Positions 16,468-24,573 of a DNA stretch of 64,000 nt are shown one piece after another; position 1 is the stretch's first letter; each line of letters starts with the position of its first letter. Location: the NCBI GenBank assembly GCA_019635015.1, contig JAHCAG010000008.1:1-64000 (forward strand), written 5' to 3'. Position numbers and translations under genes: made by a program. This DNA is from Burkholderiales bacterium (GTDB taxonomy: Bacteria > Pseudomonadota > Gammaproteobacteria > Burkholderiales > SG8-41). Below the pieces are notes generated by a model. That model saw only the letters and a list, made by a program, of their open reading frames with translations. It did no database searches and was not told where the DNA came from.

Positions 16468-17454
16468 TCAGCCCGCCTTCGCGCCGGTTTCCTTGATCAA
16501 TTTGCCGTACTTGTCGTAGTCGGCCTTGAGGCGCGCCGCGAACTGTTCCGGCGTCATGAACATCGGATCCAGCGTCTGTGCGCCCAGCCTGTCAGCCACG
16601 CCCTTGTCTTTCATCGCTTTCTGGATTTCCGCATTCAGGCGGTCGACGATGGCCTTCGGCGTATTGGCCGGCGCGAAAGTACCGACCCAGGCGGTGAACT
16701 CGTAGCCCTTGATGGTTTCGCCGATCGCCGGGACATCCGGGAATTGCGTGATGCGGTCATCGGAGGTCACCGCAACCGGGCGCAGGCGCTTCGAATTGAT
16801 GTGCGGAATGACGGAACCGACAGTCGCAGTCATCGCCTGCACTTCACCCGAGGAGATCGCGACGGCGGCAGGTCCGCCGCCCTTGTACGGCACGTGCACC
16901 ATCCGGGTGTTGGTCATCGAGTTGATCAGCGCCATCGCGAGATGCACGAAGCTGCCGTTGCCGGACGAGGAATAGGTGATGTCGTTCGGGCGCTTGCGGC
17001 CGAGCTCGACGAACTCCTTCACGGTTTTCACCGGCAGCGACGGATGCACCACCAGCATGCCGACCTGGCGGCCCAGCGGCGAGATGCCGACAAAGTCCTT
17101 CAGCGTGTCGTACGGCACCTTGCTGTAGAGGTGTGGATTGGACACATGCGTGGCGGAGTGCACGAGGATGGTGTAACCGTCCGGCGGACTCTTGGCGACC
17201 ACGTCCGAGCCGACGATGCCGGAGGCACCGCCGCGGTTGTCGATAATGAACTGCTGGCCGATGTTCTCGGTGAGTTTCTGCGCAACAATGCGGCCGGCAA
17301 TGTCGTTCGCCCCGCCGGGCGGCCAGGCCACAATGACCCTGACCGGCTTCGCCGGGTAGTTCTGCGCCTGCACGGCGGGCGCAATCGTCCATGCCGCGAC
17401 GGCCAGTGCCGCCAGAAGCGGCGCCCTGCGGGTAATTTCCCTGTGATCGATCAT
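16468..17454 (-). CDS. Bug/TctC-family solute-binding protein (tandem array, member 2)
   Basis: A 328-residue periplasmic binding protein. The signal peptide is preceded by the charged MIDHREITRRAP and ends near AVQAQ. It contains YPAKPVRVIVAWPPGGAND, IDNRGGASGIVGSDVV and HVPYKGGGPAAVAI. Its mature part is very close to the next Bug protein (17614-18585), sharing long runs such as VSNPHLYSKVPYDT and IPHINSKRLRP. The pair is a recent duplication. Preceded by AGGAGGAG at a good distance. Ligand unknown. Confidence 0.93.
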   Translation of the reverse strand: MIDHREITRRAPLLAALAVAAWTIAPAVQAQNYPAKPVRVIVAWPPGGANDIAGRIVAQKLTENIGQQFIIDNRGGASGIVGSDVVAKSPPDGYTILVHSATHVSNPHLYSKVPYDTLKDFVGISPLGRQVGMLVVHPSLPVKTVKEFVELGRKRPNDITYSSSGNGSFVHLAMALINSMTNTRMVHVPYKGGGPAAVAISSGEVQAMTATVGSVIPHINSKRLRPVAVTSDDRITQFPDVPAIGETIKGYEFTAWVGTFAPANTPKAIVDRLNAEIQKAMKDKGVADRLGAQTLDPMFMTPEQFAARLKADYDKYGKLIKETGAKAG

Positions 17455-17563
17455 GTGTCTCCTCCTGTCTTGTTTGTTGTGTGTTCCGGAAATTATGCCA
17501 TCAATTGGACCGGCAGTCGCACATTATGGACAAAATAACCCGTCACCACAAACCGCAGGGCGC

Positions 17564-17590
17564 AAAAAAGCCGGCGTAAAGGCCGGCTTT
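17564..17590 (-). terminator. Rho-independent terminator of Bug gene 17614-18585
   Basis: Stem GCCGGC/GCCGGC (self-complementary arms) with a loop GTAAAG, then six T residues on the minus strand. Confidence 0.85.
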
Positions 17591-17613
17591 CCTGATTGCC
17601 GCTGACCGCGCGG

Positions 17614-18585
17614 TCAATCGACTCTGGCGCCCGTTTCTTTGATCACTTTCGCGTACTTGTCGTAATCCGACTTCAACCGCACCGCAAACTGCTCAGGGCT
17701 CATGAACATCGGATCCAGCGTCTGCGCGCTGAGCTTTTCGGCGACACCCTTGTCCTTCAGCGCCTTGTGAATCTCGGCATTGAGGCGGTCGATGATCGGC
17801 TTCGGCACGCCGGCCGGCGCCAGTGCACCGATCCATGCGGTGAATTCGTAACCCTTGACCACCGAGGAAATCGGCGGCACCTGCGGGAACTGCGACACCG
17901 GCTCCTCGGAAGTCACCGCGATCGGACGCAGGCGTTTCGAGTTGATGTGCGGAATCACCGAACCGACGGTGGCCATCATCGCCTGCACCTCACCCGAAGC
18001 AATCGCCACGGCGGCCGGACCGCCGCCCTTGTACGGCACGTGCACCATCTTCGTGTTGCTCATCGAATTCAGCAGCGCCATGCCGAGGTGGACGAAGCTG
18101 CCGTTGCCCGAGGAGGAATAGGTGATGGCATTGGGCTGCCTGCGGCCGAGATCGATGAACTCCTTGACCGTTTTCACCGGCAGCGACGGATGCACGACCA
18201 GCATGCCGACCTGGCGCGCCAGCGGCGCGATGCCGACAAAATCCTTCATCGTGTCGTACGGCACCTTGCTGTAGAGATGCGGATTGGACACGTGGGTGGT
18301 CGAATGGACCATGATCACGTAACCGTCCGCCGGGCTTTTCGCCACCACGTCGGAGCCGACGATGCCGGAGGCGCCGCCGCGGTTGTCGATGACGAACTGC
18401 TGGCCGACGTTCTCGGTCATTTTCTGCATGACCAGGCGGCCCGCGATGTCGTTGGAGCCGCCGGGCGGCCAGGGGATGATCACCCGCACCGGCTTGACCG
18501 GGTAATTCTGTGCAATCGAGACCGCCGGCGCGAACAGCAGTGCGCCGGCCAGGACAGCCGTCAGGCTGGAAATGCTTCGGGACAT
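17614..18585 (-). CDS. Bug/TctC-family solute-binding protein (tandem array, member 3)
   Basis: A 323-residue paralogue of member 2. The signal peptide MSRSISSLTAVLAGALLFAP ends near SIAQ. The core segments YPVKPVRVIIPWPPGGSND, IDNRGGASGIVGSDVV and HVPYKGGGPAAVAI are intact. Differences from member 2 are scattered and conservative, consistent with both copies being under selection rather than decaying. CCGGAGAA precedes the ATG at 18585. Confidence 0.93.
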   Translation of the reverse strand: MSRSISSLTAVLAGALLFAPAVSIAQNYPVKPVRVIIPWPPGGSNDIAGRLVMQKMTENVGQQFVIDNRGGASGIVGSDVVAKSPADGYVIMVHSTTHVSNPHLYSKVPYDTMKDFVGIAPLARQVGMLVVHPSLPVKTVKEFIDLGRRQPNAITYSSSGNGSFVHLGMALLNSMSNTKMVHVPYKGGGPAAVAIASGEVQAMMATVGSVIPHINSKRLRPIAVTSEEPVSQFPQVPPISSVVKGYEFTAWIGALAPAGVPKPIIDRLNAEIHKALKDKGVAEKLSAQTLDPMFMSPEQFAVRLKSDYDKYAKVIKETGARVD

Positions 18586-18752
18586 TGGGTTTTCTCCGGA
18601 TGGACAGGATGCGCCGCCTCACGGCGCGGGGCGGATTATCCGCGACAACAGCCCCGCAATTCAATGGCGGCCACTGCAACGGACACCGGCATTTGCAGAA
18701 TGTTCCGCCGGCGGCCGGGCGCGCTGGAGAAGCAGCACCCGGGAAACCGGAA

Positions 18753-19715
18753 TCAGTCGACCCTGGCGCCGCTGACTTTCACCACTTGCTGATACTTGTC
18801 GTAGTCGGACTTGAGCCGCACCGCGAACTGTTCCGGGGAGATATGCATCGGATCCAGCGTCTGCGCGACAAGTTTTTCCATGACTCCGGGGTCGGCAAGC
18901 GCCTTGCCCAACAGCGCGTTGAGCGTGTCAACCACTGCTTTCGGCGTGCCTGCCGGGACGAAACTTCCGACCCAGGCCGTGAAGTCGTAGCCCGGCACGA
19001 ACTCGGCGATCGCCGGCACATCCGGAAACTGCGACACCCGCTTTTCGGTGGCGACCCCGATCGGCCGCAAGCGTTTGGACTTGATATGGGGAAACAGGGA
19101 GCCGATGGTCGCCAGCATGGCCTGGGTTTCGCCGGCAATCAGCGCGGTGCCGGCCGGGCCGCCGCCCTTGTACGGCACGTGCACCATCTTGATGCCGGCC
19201 ATCTCCGCCATCAGCGCCATCGACAGGTGCACATAGCTGCCGTTGCCCGCCGAGGCATAGACCAGTTCGCCGGGACGCTTCTTCGCCAGCGCAATCAACT
19301 CCTTGCCGTTTTTCACCGGCAACGCGGGGTGCACCACCAGCATGCCGACCTGGCGTGCCAGTGTGGTGATGCCGATGAAATCCTTCAGCGGGTCATAGTT
19401 GAGCTTCTTGTAGAGGTGGGCATTGGCAACATGGGTCGTCGACTGCACCATCACCGTGTAGCCGTCAGGCGGGCTCTTGGCGACGATTTCCGAGCCGATC
19501 TGCCCGGCCGCACCGCCGCGGTTGTCGATGACGAACTGCTGCCCGGCCAGTTCGGACACTTTCTGGAACACGATGCGGCCGACCACGTCGTTGGACCCGC
19601 CGGGCGGAAACACGATCACCACGCGCACGGCTTTCTCGGGGTATTTCTGGGCGGACACCGGCAATGCCAGCGGCGCGGCCAGCAGCAACAGGGCAAAACG
19701 AATGGCTGAGATCAT
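18753..19715 (-). CDS. Bug/TctC-family solute-binding protein (tandem array, member 4)
   Basis: A 320-residue periplasmic binding protein, first in the array in transcription order. The ATG at 19715 has GGAGGAG upstream; a GTG one codon earlier is possible. The signal peptide ISAIRFALLLLAAPLALP ends near VSAQ. It carries YPEKAVRVVIVFPPGGSND, IDNRGGAAGQIGSEIV and HVPYKGGGPAGTAL. Its C-terminus (LDPMHISPEQFAVRLKSDYD) matches members 2 and 3, so all three descend from one ancestor. It is divergent from the CoA-transferase at 19934; no clear terminator follows. Confidence 0.92.
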   Translation of the reverse strand: MISAIRFALLLLAAPLALPVSAQKYPEKAVRVVIVFPPGGSNDVVGRIVFQKVSELAGQQFVIDNRGGAAGQIGSEIVAKSPPDGYTVMVQSTTHVANAHLYKKLNYDPLKDFIGITTLARQVGMLVVHPALPVKNGKELIALAKKRPGELVYASAGNGSYVHLSMALMAEMAGIKMVHVPYKGGGPAGTALIAGETQAMLATIGSLFPHIKSKRLRPIGVATEKRVSQFPDVPAIAEFVPGYDFTAWVGSFVPAGTPKAVVDTLNALLGKALADPGVMEKLVAQTLDPMHISPEQFAVRLKSDYDKYQQVVKVSGARVD

Positions 19716-19933
19716 CACACTCCTCCTTTATAGTTTTCGGCTCGAGGCCGATTCCATTATGTGTGACCCTTTTCACCGGGGCAATGCTGATTTTCCCGTG
19801 CCTCCGCTACGCGATAAAATGCGCCTAACACCCGGTTTTTAATGATTTACTTATGAACGACGCGGCGATCCGCCGCGTCCAGCCCCCGTCAATCGCCGCT
19901 GCCAGCAGCGCACCGGAATGGAGCATTTCCCGC

Positions 19934-21151
19934 ATGGCACTCCCGCTAGAAGGCGTCACCGTCCTTGACCTGACCACCGTGATGGCCGGCCCCTACTGCA
20001 CCATGGTGCTCGGCGACATGGGTGCCGACATCATCAAGGTCGAGAATTTTCCCGAGGGCGACGGTTCGCGGCGCTTCGAACCCAAGGTCAACGGCGAGTC
20101 CTACTGCTTCGCGGTGCTCAACCGCAACAAGAAGAGCATCGGCATCAACATGAAGGATCCCCGCGGCAAGGAGATTTTCATGAAACTCGCCGCGAAAGCC
20201 GACATCATCACCGAGAATTTCCGGCCCGGCGTGGTGAAGAAGCTCGGCATCGACTACGACAGCGTCAGCAGAATCAATCCTGGCGTGATCTACGCCTCGA
20301 TGTCCGGCTTCGGCCAGACAGGCCCCTATGGGCACAAGGGCGGCTTCGACATCGTTGCCCAGGGCATGTCCGGCATCATGATGATGACCGGCGCCCCCGG
20401 CGGCCGCCCGGCCAAGGTCGGCATCGCGATGAACGACATCGCCAGCGGCGTGACCGCGCTCTATTCGATCCTCGGTGCCTACATCGGCAAGCTGCGCCAC
20501 GGCAAGGGCCAGTACGTCGAGACGTCCCTGCTCGAGGCAGGACTCGCCTGGACGCACTGGGAGTCGGGTGCATTTTTCGGCGGCGGCGAGGAACCGCTGG
20601 CCACCGGCACCCGCCACCGCCGCTCGACGCCGTACCAGGCCTACAAGACGCAGGACGGCTATGTCACGGTCGGCGCCAACAACAACAAGCTGTGGGCCAA
20701 TTTCTGCAATATCACCTGCAACAAGCCGGAATGGCTGACCGATCCCCGCTTCAAGGACCTGCCCTCGCGGCTGAAGAACATCGACGAACTGGAGGCCGAG
20801 ATCGAAAAAGTCTTCGCCACCGCGCCGACCGCGCATTGGGTCGAGAAGCTCGATGCAGCGCAGGTCCCGGGCGGCCCGGTCTACACCTACAAACAGATCC
20901 TCGGCGACCCGCACATCAAGGCGCGCAATATGGTGGTCGAGTATGAACACCCGAAAATCGGCCGCATGAAGTCGCTGGGCATCCCGGTCAAATCGAGCGG
21001 CGAACTGACCGCGATCCGCCGGTCCGCCCCCTGGCTCGGCCAGCACACCGAGGAAACCATGCGTGGCCTCGACTACCGTGATGCGGAAATTGCAGCACTG
21101 TTTGCCGAAGGCGTGCTCTACGACAAGTATCGTGGCGGACAGTCCGCCTGA
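19934..21151 (+). CDS. CaiB/BaiF family III CoA-transferase
   Basis: A 405-residue CoA-transferase. [23 protein letters not shown] opens the Rossmann half, the catalytic Asp is in [14 protein letters not shown], and [16 protein letters not shown] binds the CoA nucleotide region. I favour the ATG at 19934, which has GGAG ten bases before it and aligns with family N-termini; an in-frame ATG at 19853 would add 27 unrelated residues. It is followed after 11 nt by an SMR exporter gene, so the two are co-transcribed. The acid it activates is unknown. Confidence 0.9.
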   Translation: MALPLEGVTVLDLTTVMAGPYCTMVLGDMGADIIKVENFPEGDGSRRFEPKVNGESYCFAVLNRNKKSIGINMKDPRGKEIFMKLAAKADIITENFRPGVVKKLGIDYDSVSRINPGVIYASMSGFGQTGPYGHKGGFDIVAQGMSGIMMMTGAPGGRPAKVGIAMNDIASGVTALYSILGAYIGKLRHGKGQYVETSLLEAGLAWTHWESGAFFGGGEEPLATGTRHRRSTPYQAYKTQDGYVTVGANNNKLWANFCNITCNKPEWLTDPRFKDLPSRLKNIDELEAEIEKVFATAPTAHWVEKLDAAQVPGGPVYTYKQILGDPHIKARNMVVEYEHPKIGRMKSLGIPVKSSGELTAIRRSAPWLGQHTEETMRGLDYRDAEIAALFAEGVLYDKYRGGQSA

Positions 21152-21162
21152 GGCCGGAAATC

Positions 21163-21492
21163 ATGACGACACCCTGGATCCTGCTGCTGGTTGCCGGCCT
21201 GTTCGAAGTGGCCTGGGCGATCGGACTCAAATACACCGACGGTTTCAGCCGCCTGGTGCCGAGCGTGCTTACCCTTGCCGCGATGGTGGTCAGTGTCTGG
21301 CTGCTGGCCCTCGCACTGAAAGGCATTCCGGTCGGGACCGGCTATGCGGTATGGACGGGCATCGGCGCGGTGGGCACGGCGATTCTCGGCATCGTGCTGT
21401 TCAGCGAGCCGGCGACCGCGGCGCGGCTCGCCTGCATCGGCCTGATCGTGGTCGGAATCTTCGGTCTGAAAATGGTTTCCGGGAACGGCTGA
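21163..21492 (+). CDS. sugE: SMR-family exporter of the SugE/Gdx (guanidinium) type
   Basis: A 109-residue inner-membrane protein with four transmembrane helices. It follows E. coli SugE/Gdx closely: the essential Glu in [20 protein letters not shown], then [20 protein letters not shown] and the last helix [10 protein letters not shown]. Gdx proteins exchange guanidinium for protons, while EmrE-type relatives carry lipophilic cations; the KYTxGFSRL signature favours Gdx. No guanidine riboswitch is possible in the 11-nt gap, so expression must come from the CoA-transferase promoter. That pairing is unusual. Confidence 0.9.
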   Translation: MTTPWILLLVAGLFEVAWAIGLKYTDGFSRLVPSVLTLAAMVVSVWLLALALKGIPVGTGYAVWTGIGAVGTAILGIVLFSEPATAARLACIGLIVVGIFGLKMVSGNG

Positions 21493-21499
21493 ACCGCGT

Positions 21500-22114
21500 T
21501 CAGGACAGCGGTGCGCCCTGCAGTTCCACCGGCGTGGCCGGCGGCTCCGGCGCCGGCGGTTCCTCCACGTAATCCATCACGCCCTCGAGCTCGCACTGAT
21601 CGCGGCCCCGGGTCACCGTCAGGCTGCCGGTGATCTTGCCCGGCATGCCGCAGAAACGCTCGCGGTCAATCTCGCGGAACAGGAACTTGACCGCACGGCG
21701 GTCGTGATCAATCAGGAAGGCGCCCTTCTCCTCGTGCAGCGTGACGACGGTGACATGCCCGGTATCTTCCCACCGGCTGTAGGCATCATCGCGCACGATA
21801 TGCACCGAGCAGGTGCGCGGCTTCCACTTGGAGTAATAGGCGATGCTCTCGACGCGCCCGCCGATCAGTTCGACGGCGATGCGCGCATGACGATCCTCGG
21901 TGCCGAGCTTGCAGGCGAGCTTTTCCGGTTTGCCCCGGCGCGGTGCGGCCTGCCGCTTCTGCTGCGGCCCCCTGGGCTGCGCCTTGTGCATCTGTTTTTT
22001 CGGGGCCGCAGCCCCCGGCTTGGCAGACGGCGCCGCCGGCTGCTGTGCGGCCAGTGGCACAGCCAGCAGCAGAAATAACACATAACCAATTGTTTTTATT
22101 GTAATTTTTATCAA
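21500..22114 (-). CDS. Secreted hypothetical protein with basic Pro/Lys-rich linker
   Basis: About 204 residues and unrecognised. The start is most likely the TTG at 22114, since GGAGGTG lies directly before it; starting at the TTG at 22129 would put the ribosome site inside the gene. A signal peptide (IKTIGYVLFLLLAVPLAAQQ) precedes a basic Ala/Pro/Lys/Arg/Gln linker (about residues 25-62). A compact domain follows with Cys in LACKLG, RTCSVHIVRD, RFCGMPG and DQCELEG, which could form two disulfides. The tail is Pro/Glu-rich. Probably periplasmic. It converges on the SMR gene with 7 nt between stops. No function assigned. Confidence 0.72.
   Translation of the reverse strand: MIKITIKTIGYVLFLLLAVPLAAQQPAAPSAKPGAAAPKKQMHKAQPRGPQQKRQAAPRRGKPEKLACKLGTEDRHARIAVELIGGRVESIAYYSKWKPRTCSVHIVRDDAYSRWEDTGHVTVVTLHEEKGAFLIDHDRRAVKFLFREIDRERFCGMPGKITGSLTVTRGRDQCELEGVMDYVEEPPAPEPPATPVELQGAPLS
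22088..22112. repeat. AT-rich element, copy B
   Basis: TTGTTTTTATTG followed by TAATTTTTA, overlapping the start of the secreted-protein gene. It shares the 12-mer TTGTTTTTATTG with 40988-40999. Confidence 0.45.
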
Positions 22115-22144
22115 AACACCTCCTCGCAACTTCTGTTCTGCAGC

Positions 22145-23200
22145 TTACAGGGCCGCGGCAATGGCATCCCCCATCTGCGTGGTGCCGGCCTTGCCGCCCA
22201 GATCACCGGTCAGGTGTTTCGCCTCGGCAATCACCTGGTCCACGGCGGCGTCGATGAGTTTCGCGGCAGCCGTTGCCTGCGGATCATTGCGCGTGCGGCC
22301 CAGCCATTCGAACAGCATCTTGCCCGACATGATCATGGCGTAGGGATTGGCGATGTTCCTGCCCGCGATGTCCGGTGCCGAGCCATGGGTGGCCTGCGCC
22401 ATCGCCTGTTTCTCGCCGACCACCAGTCCCGGCGCAAGGCCGAGACCGCCGACGAGGCCGGCGCCGAGGTCGGTGACGATGTCGCCGAACTGGTTGGTGG
22501 TGACCACCACGTCGTACTGCTGTGGCCGCATCACCGCCTTCATTGCAAAGCCGTCGATCAGCACTTCCTCGAACTCGACGTCCGGATAGTTCTTCGCCAT
22601 CGCGCGGCATTCGCGCGCAAACATGCCGCAGACCAGGCGGTAGACCGGTTCCTTGTGCAGCGCGGTGACTTTTTTGCGCTTGCGGGTGCGCGCGATCTCG
22701 AAAGCCTCTTTCGCGACGCGGCTGGCGCCCTTGCGCGTGACCACGCGCATGCCGATGGCAATTTCGTCGTTGGGCTGGAATTCACCCGTGCCGGCGTAGA
22801 CCACGCTGCCCGACTGCATGCCCTCGGTGGTTTCACGCAGGAACACGATGTCCACGTCCTTGTGCAGCGACGGCAGGTTCGGGTACGACTTCACCGGCTT
22901 GACGTTGGCGAAGAGCTCGAACTTCTTGCGCAGCGGCGGGTTGATCCAGGTGTTGTCGTTGCGCGGATACATGTTATGTCCGATGGGCCCCTGCACCCAG
23001 CCGTCGACGCCCTTCAGCGCATCGACCGTGACCTGCGGCATCGTGTGACCGTGGCTTTCATGGCCCTTCCTGCCAATCGGCAGCGGCAGCCACCCGATCT
23101 GCACGCCGGCTTTCGCCGCGGCGGCCTTCATCACCTTGACGCATTCCGGCACCACTTCCAGTCCGATATCGTCACCTTCGAGTATTCCCAGTTTGTACAC
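22145..23200 (-). CDS. Isocitrate/isopropylmalate dehydrogenase family protein
   Basis: A 351-residue NAD(P)-linked beta-decarboxylating dehydrogenase of the LeuB/Icd/tartrate dehydrogenase superfamily. The N-terminal LGILEGDDIGLEVVPE, the substrate-site Arg/Lys in LRKKFELFANVKPVKSYP, the base Lys in TALHKEPVYRL (normally HKANV), the metal ligands in TTNQFGDIVTDLGAG and the NAD loop HGSAPDIAGRNIANP are all seen. The GTG start at 23200 has AGGGAG upstream. The HKEP and NQFGD changes argue against leucine biosynthesis and for a different malate-type substrate. It is the last gene of the long minus-strand catabolic series and lies 58 nt after the FMN oxidase. Confidence 0.9.
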   Translation of the reverse strand: MYKLGILEGDDIGLEVVPECVKVMKAAAAKAGVQIGWLPLPIGRKGHESHGHTMPQVTVDALKGVDGWVQGPIGHNMYPRNDNTWINPPLRKKFELFANVKPVKSYPNLPSLHKDVDIVFLRETTEGMQSGSVVYAGTGEFQPNDEIAIGMRVVTRKGASRVAKEAFEIARTRKRKKVTALHKEPVYRLVCGMFARECRAMAKNYPDVEFEEVLIDGFAMKAVMRPQQYDVVVTTNQFGDIVTDLGAGLVGGLGLAPGLVVGEKQAMAQATHGSAPDIAGRNIANPYAMIMSGKMLFEWLGRTRNDPQATAAAKLIDAAVDQVIAEAKHLTGDLGGKAGTTQMGDAIAAAL

Positions 23201-23258
23201 CGTTGCTCCCTGTGCCTGGTTTGTTGTCTGAGTCCGATCCGTGCCCGCTTGCGCGGAT

Positions 23259-24491
23259 TCAGCCGCGCCGCTTGCGCACGGCCGCCTCGAGCAGCGGATA
23301 GGCGCTGACCGGTCCCGGCGTGCCCAGCACCGGCACTTCACGCAGCCATTCCGGTCCGAGCTGCCTGATCGAAGTCACGCCCATCAAACCCAGCGCGTGG
23401 CGGATTTCAACTTCCATCAGCTCCAGCATGCGTGCAACGCCGGCCTCGCCGTTGGCCGACAATGCGAGACCCAGCAGCTTGCCGACACCCACGGCGCGCG
23501 CGCCGAGGCACAGCATCTTGACCACGTCGGTGCCGCGCTGCACGCCGCCGTCGGCGAGCACCTCGGCGCGGCCGGCCACCGCCCTCACCACTTCCTCCAG
23601 CACCTCGATGCTGCCCTGGGCGTGGTCGAGCTGGCGGCCGCCATGGTTGGAGACATAAACCACGTCGGCGCCGTGTTCAACCGCCAGTTCCGCGTCTTCG
23701 GCGGTGGCGATGCCCTTGGCGATCAGCGGCAGGCCTACGCGCTCCTTCATCCACACCAGGTCCTTCCAGTTCAGGCTCGCCTGGTACGACTGGTCGCCGA
23801 AACCTTCCTTCACCGGCAGCCCGCTGATGATGTCGCGCTCGCGGCGGCCGTAGTAATTGCGGTCCACGGTCACGCACAGCGCGCCGTATTTCGCGGCGCG
23901 CACGCGGTCGAGAACACCTTCGATCCAGCTGCGGTCGCCGCGCACGTAAAGCTGGAACACCAGCCTGCGGTCTACGGCCTCCTGCGCCGCCTCAAGGCTG
24001 GGTTTGGCCGCGGTGGCGATGAAGGCGGTGGTGCCGCGCGACACCGCGGCGCGCGCGACTGCCGGACCGCCCTCGTGGTGCACCTTGCCGAGAAAGCCGC
24101 CGACCGGCGCCGGAAACACGGGGATGTCCAGTTTCTGTCCAAGCAGCGTGGTGCCCATGTCGATGTTGCGCACATCGACCAGCACGCGCTGGCGCAGCGC
24201 CAGCGCATCGAGCCCGGCGCGATTGCGGCGCAGGGTCATCTCCGAGTCGGAGCCCCCCATCAGGTGATCCCATACCGGAGCCGGCATTTTGCGCCAGGCC
24301 TCAAGCGCGATTTCCTGCAGCGTATCGAACTGGCCCGGCAGTTTCTTTTCGAGGCCCAGCGGGTTCGCGTTTTTCTTCTGCGGTTTTGCCGTCGTGGTCT
24401 TGCGGGCGGCAGCCGACTTGACGGCGGCACGGGGTTTGGCGGCTGCCGTTTTCTTGCTCACGGTTTTTTTTCTGCTGCGGGATACGGCCAT
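23259..24491 (-). CDS. FMN-dependent alpha-hydroxyacid oxidase/dehydrogenase with basic N-terminal tail
   Basis: A 410-residue protein whose residues from about 45 on form a glycolate-oxidase/lactate-dehydrogenase type TIM barrel. Visible parts are APVGGFLGKVHHEGG, the segment VFQLYVRGDRSW, the FMN-site LIAKGIATAEDAE, the catalytic His/Arg loop YVSNHGGRQLDH, and the phosphate-binding VLADGGVQRGTDVVK. It would oxidise a 2-hydroxyacid to a 2-oxoacid. The first 40 or so residues are a Lys/Ala/Arg-rich tail (SRKKTVSKKTAAAKPRAA and onward) like histone-H1-type bacterial tails, unusual here. ATG at 24491 with CCGGAG; a perfect 18-bp palindrome lies just upstream. Confidence 0.92.
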   Translation of the reverse strand: MAVSRSRKKTVSKKTAAAKPRAAVKSAAARKTTTAKPQKKNANPLGLEKKLPGQFDTLQEIALEAWRKMPAPVWDHLMGGSDSEMTLRRNRAGLDALALRQRVLVDVRNIDMGTTLLGQKLDIPVFPAPVGGFLGKVHHEGGPAVARAAVSRGTTAFIATAAKPSLEAAQEAVDRRLVFQLYVRGDRSWIEGVLDRVRAAKYGALCVTVDRNYYGRRERDIISGLPVKEGFGDQSYQASLNWKDLVWMKERVGLPLIAKGIATAEDAELAVEHGADVVYVSNHGGRQLDHAQGSIEVLEEVVRAVAGRAEVLADGGVQRGTDVVKMLCLGARAVGVGKLLGLALSANGEAGVARMLELMEVEIRHALGLMGVTSIRQLGPEWLREVPVLGTPGPVSAYPLLEAAVRKRRG

Positions 24492-24505
24492 TGCGGTGCT
24501 CCGGC

Positions 24506-24523
24506 GGTTGGTGTACACCAACC
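24506..24523. promoter_or_regulatory. Perfect 18-bp palindrome, candidate operator
   Basis: GGTTGGTGTACACCAACC lies 15 nt before the start of the FMN oxidase gene, next to an AT-rich upstream stretch. Size and GTGTACAC-type centre fit a dimeric regulator such as a GntR protein; the regulator is unknown. Confidence 0.65.
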
Positions 24524-24532
24524 CGATGGTTA

Positions 24533-24558
24533 AAAAATATATTTAAAAACAATAACTT
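24533..24558. repeat. AT-rich element, copy C
   Basis: Lies between the lyase stop and the FMN oxidase operator. Its reverse complement ATAAGTTATTGTTTTTAAAT matches 46480-46499 at 18 of 20 bases. Confidence 0.5.
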
Positions 24559-24573
24559 ATAAATACATGCAAA

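Noticed and set aside
15297..18752. CRISPR-like regular repeats in the Bug array.
   Set aside because: The recurring GCCGGC hairpins are terminators spaced by whole genes, and no short regular spacers occur.
21152..21162. Guanidine riboswitch before the SMR gene.
   Set aside because: The gap to the CoA-transferase stop is only 11 nt.
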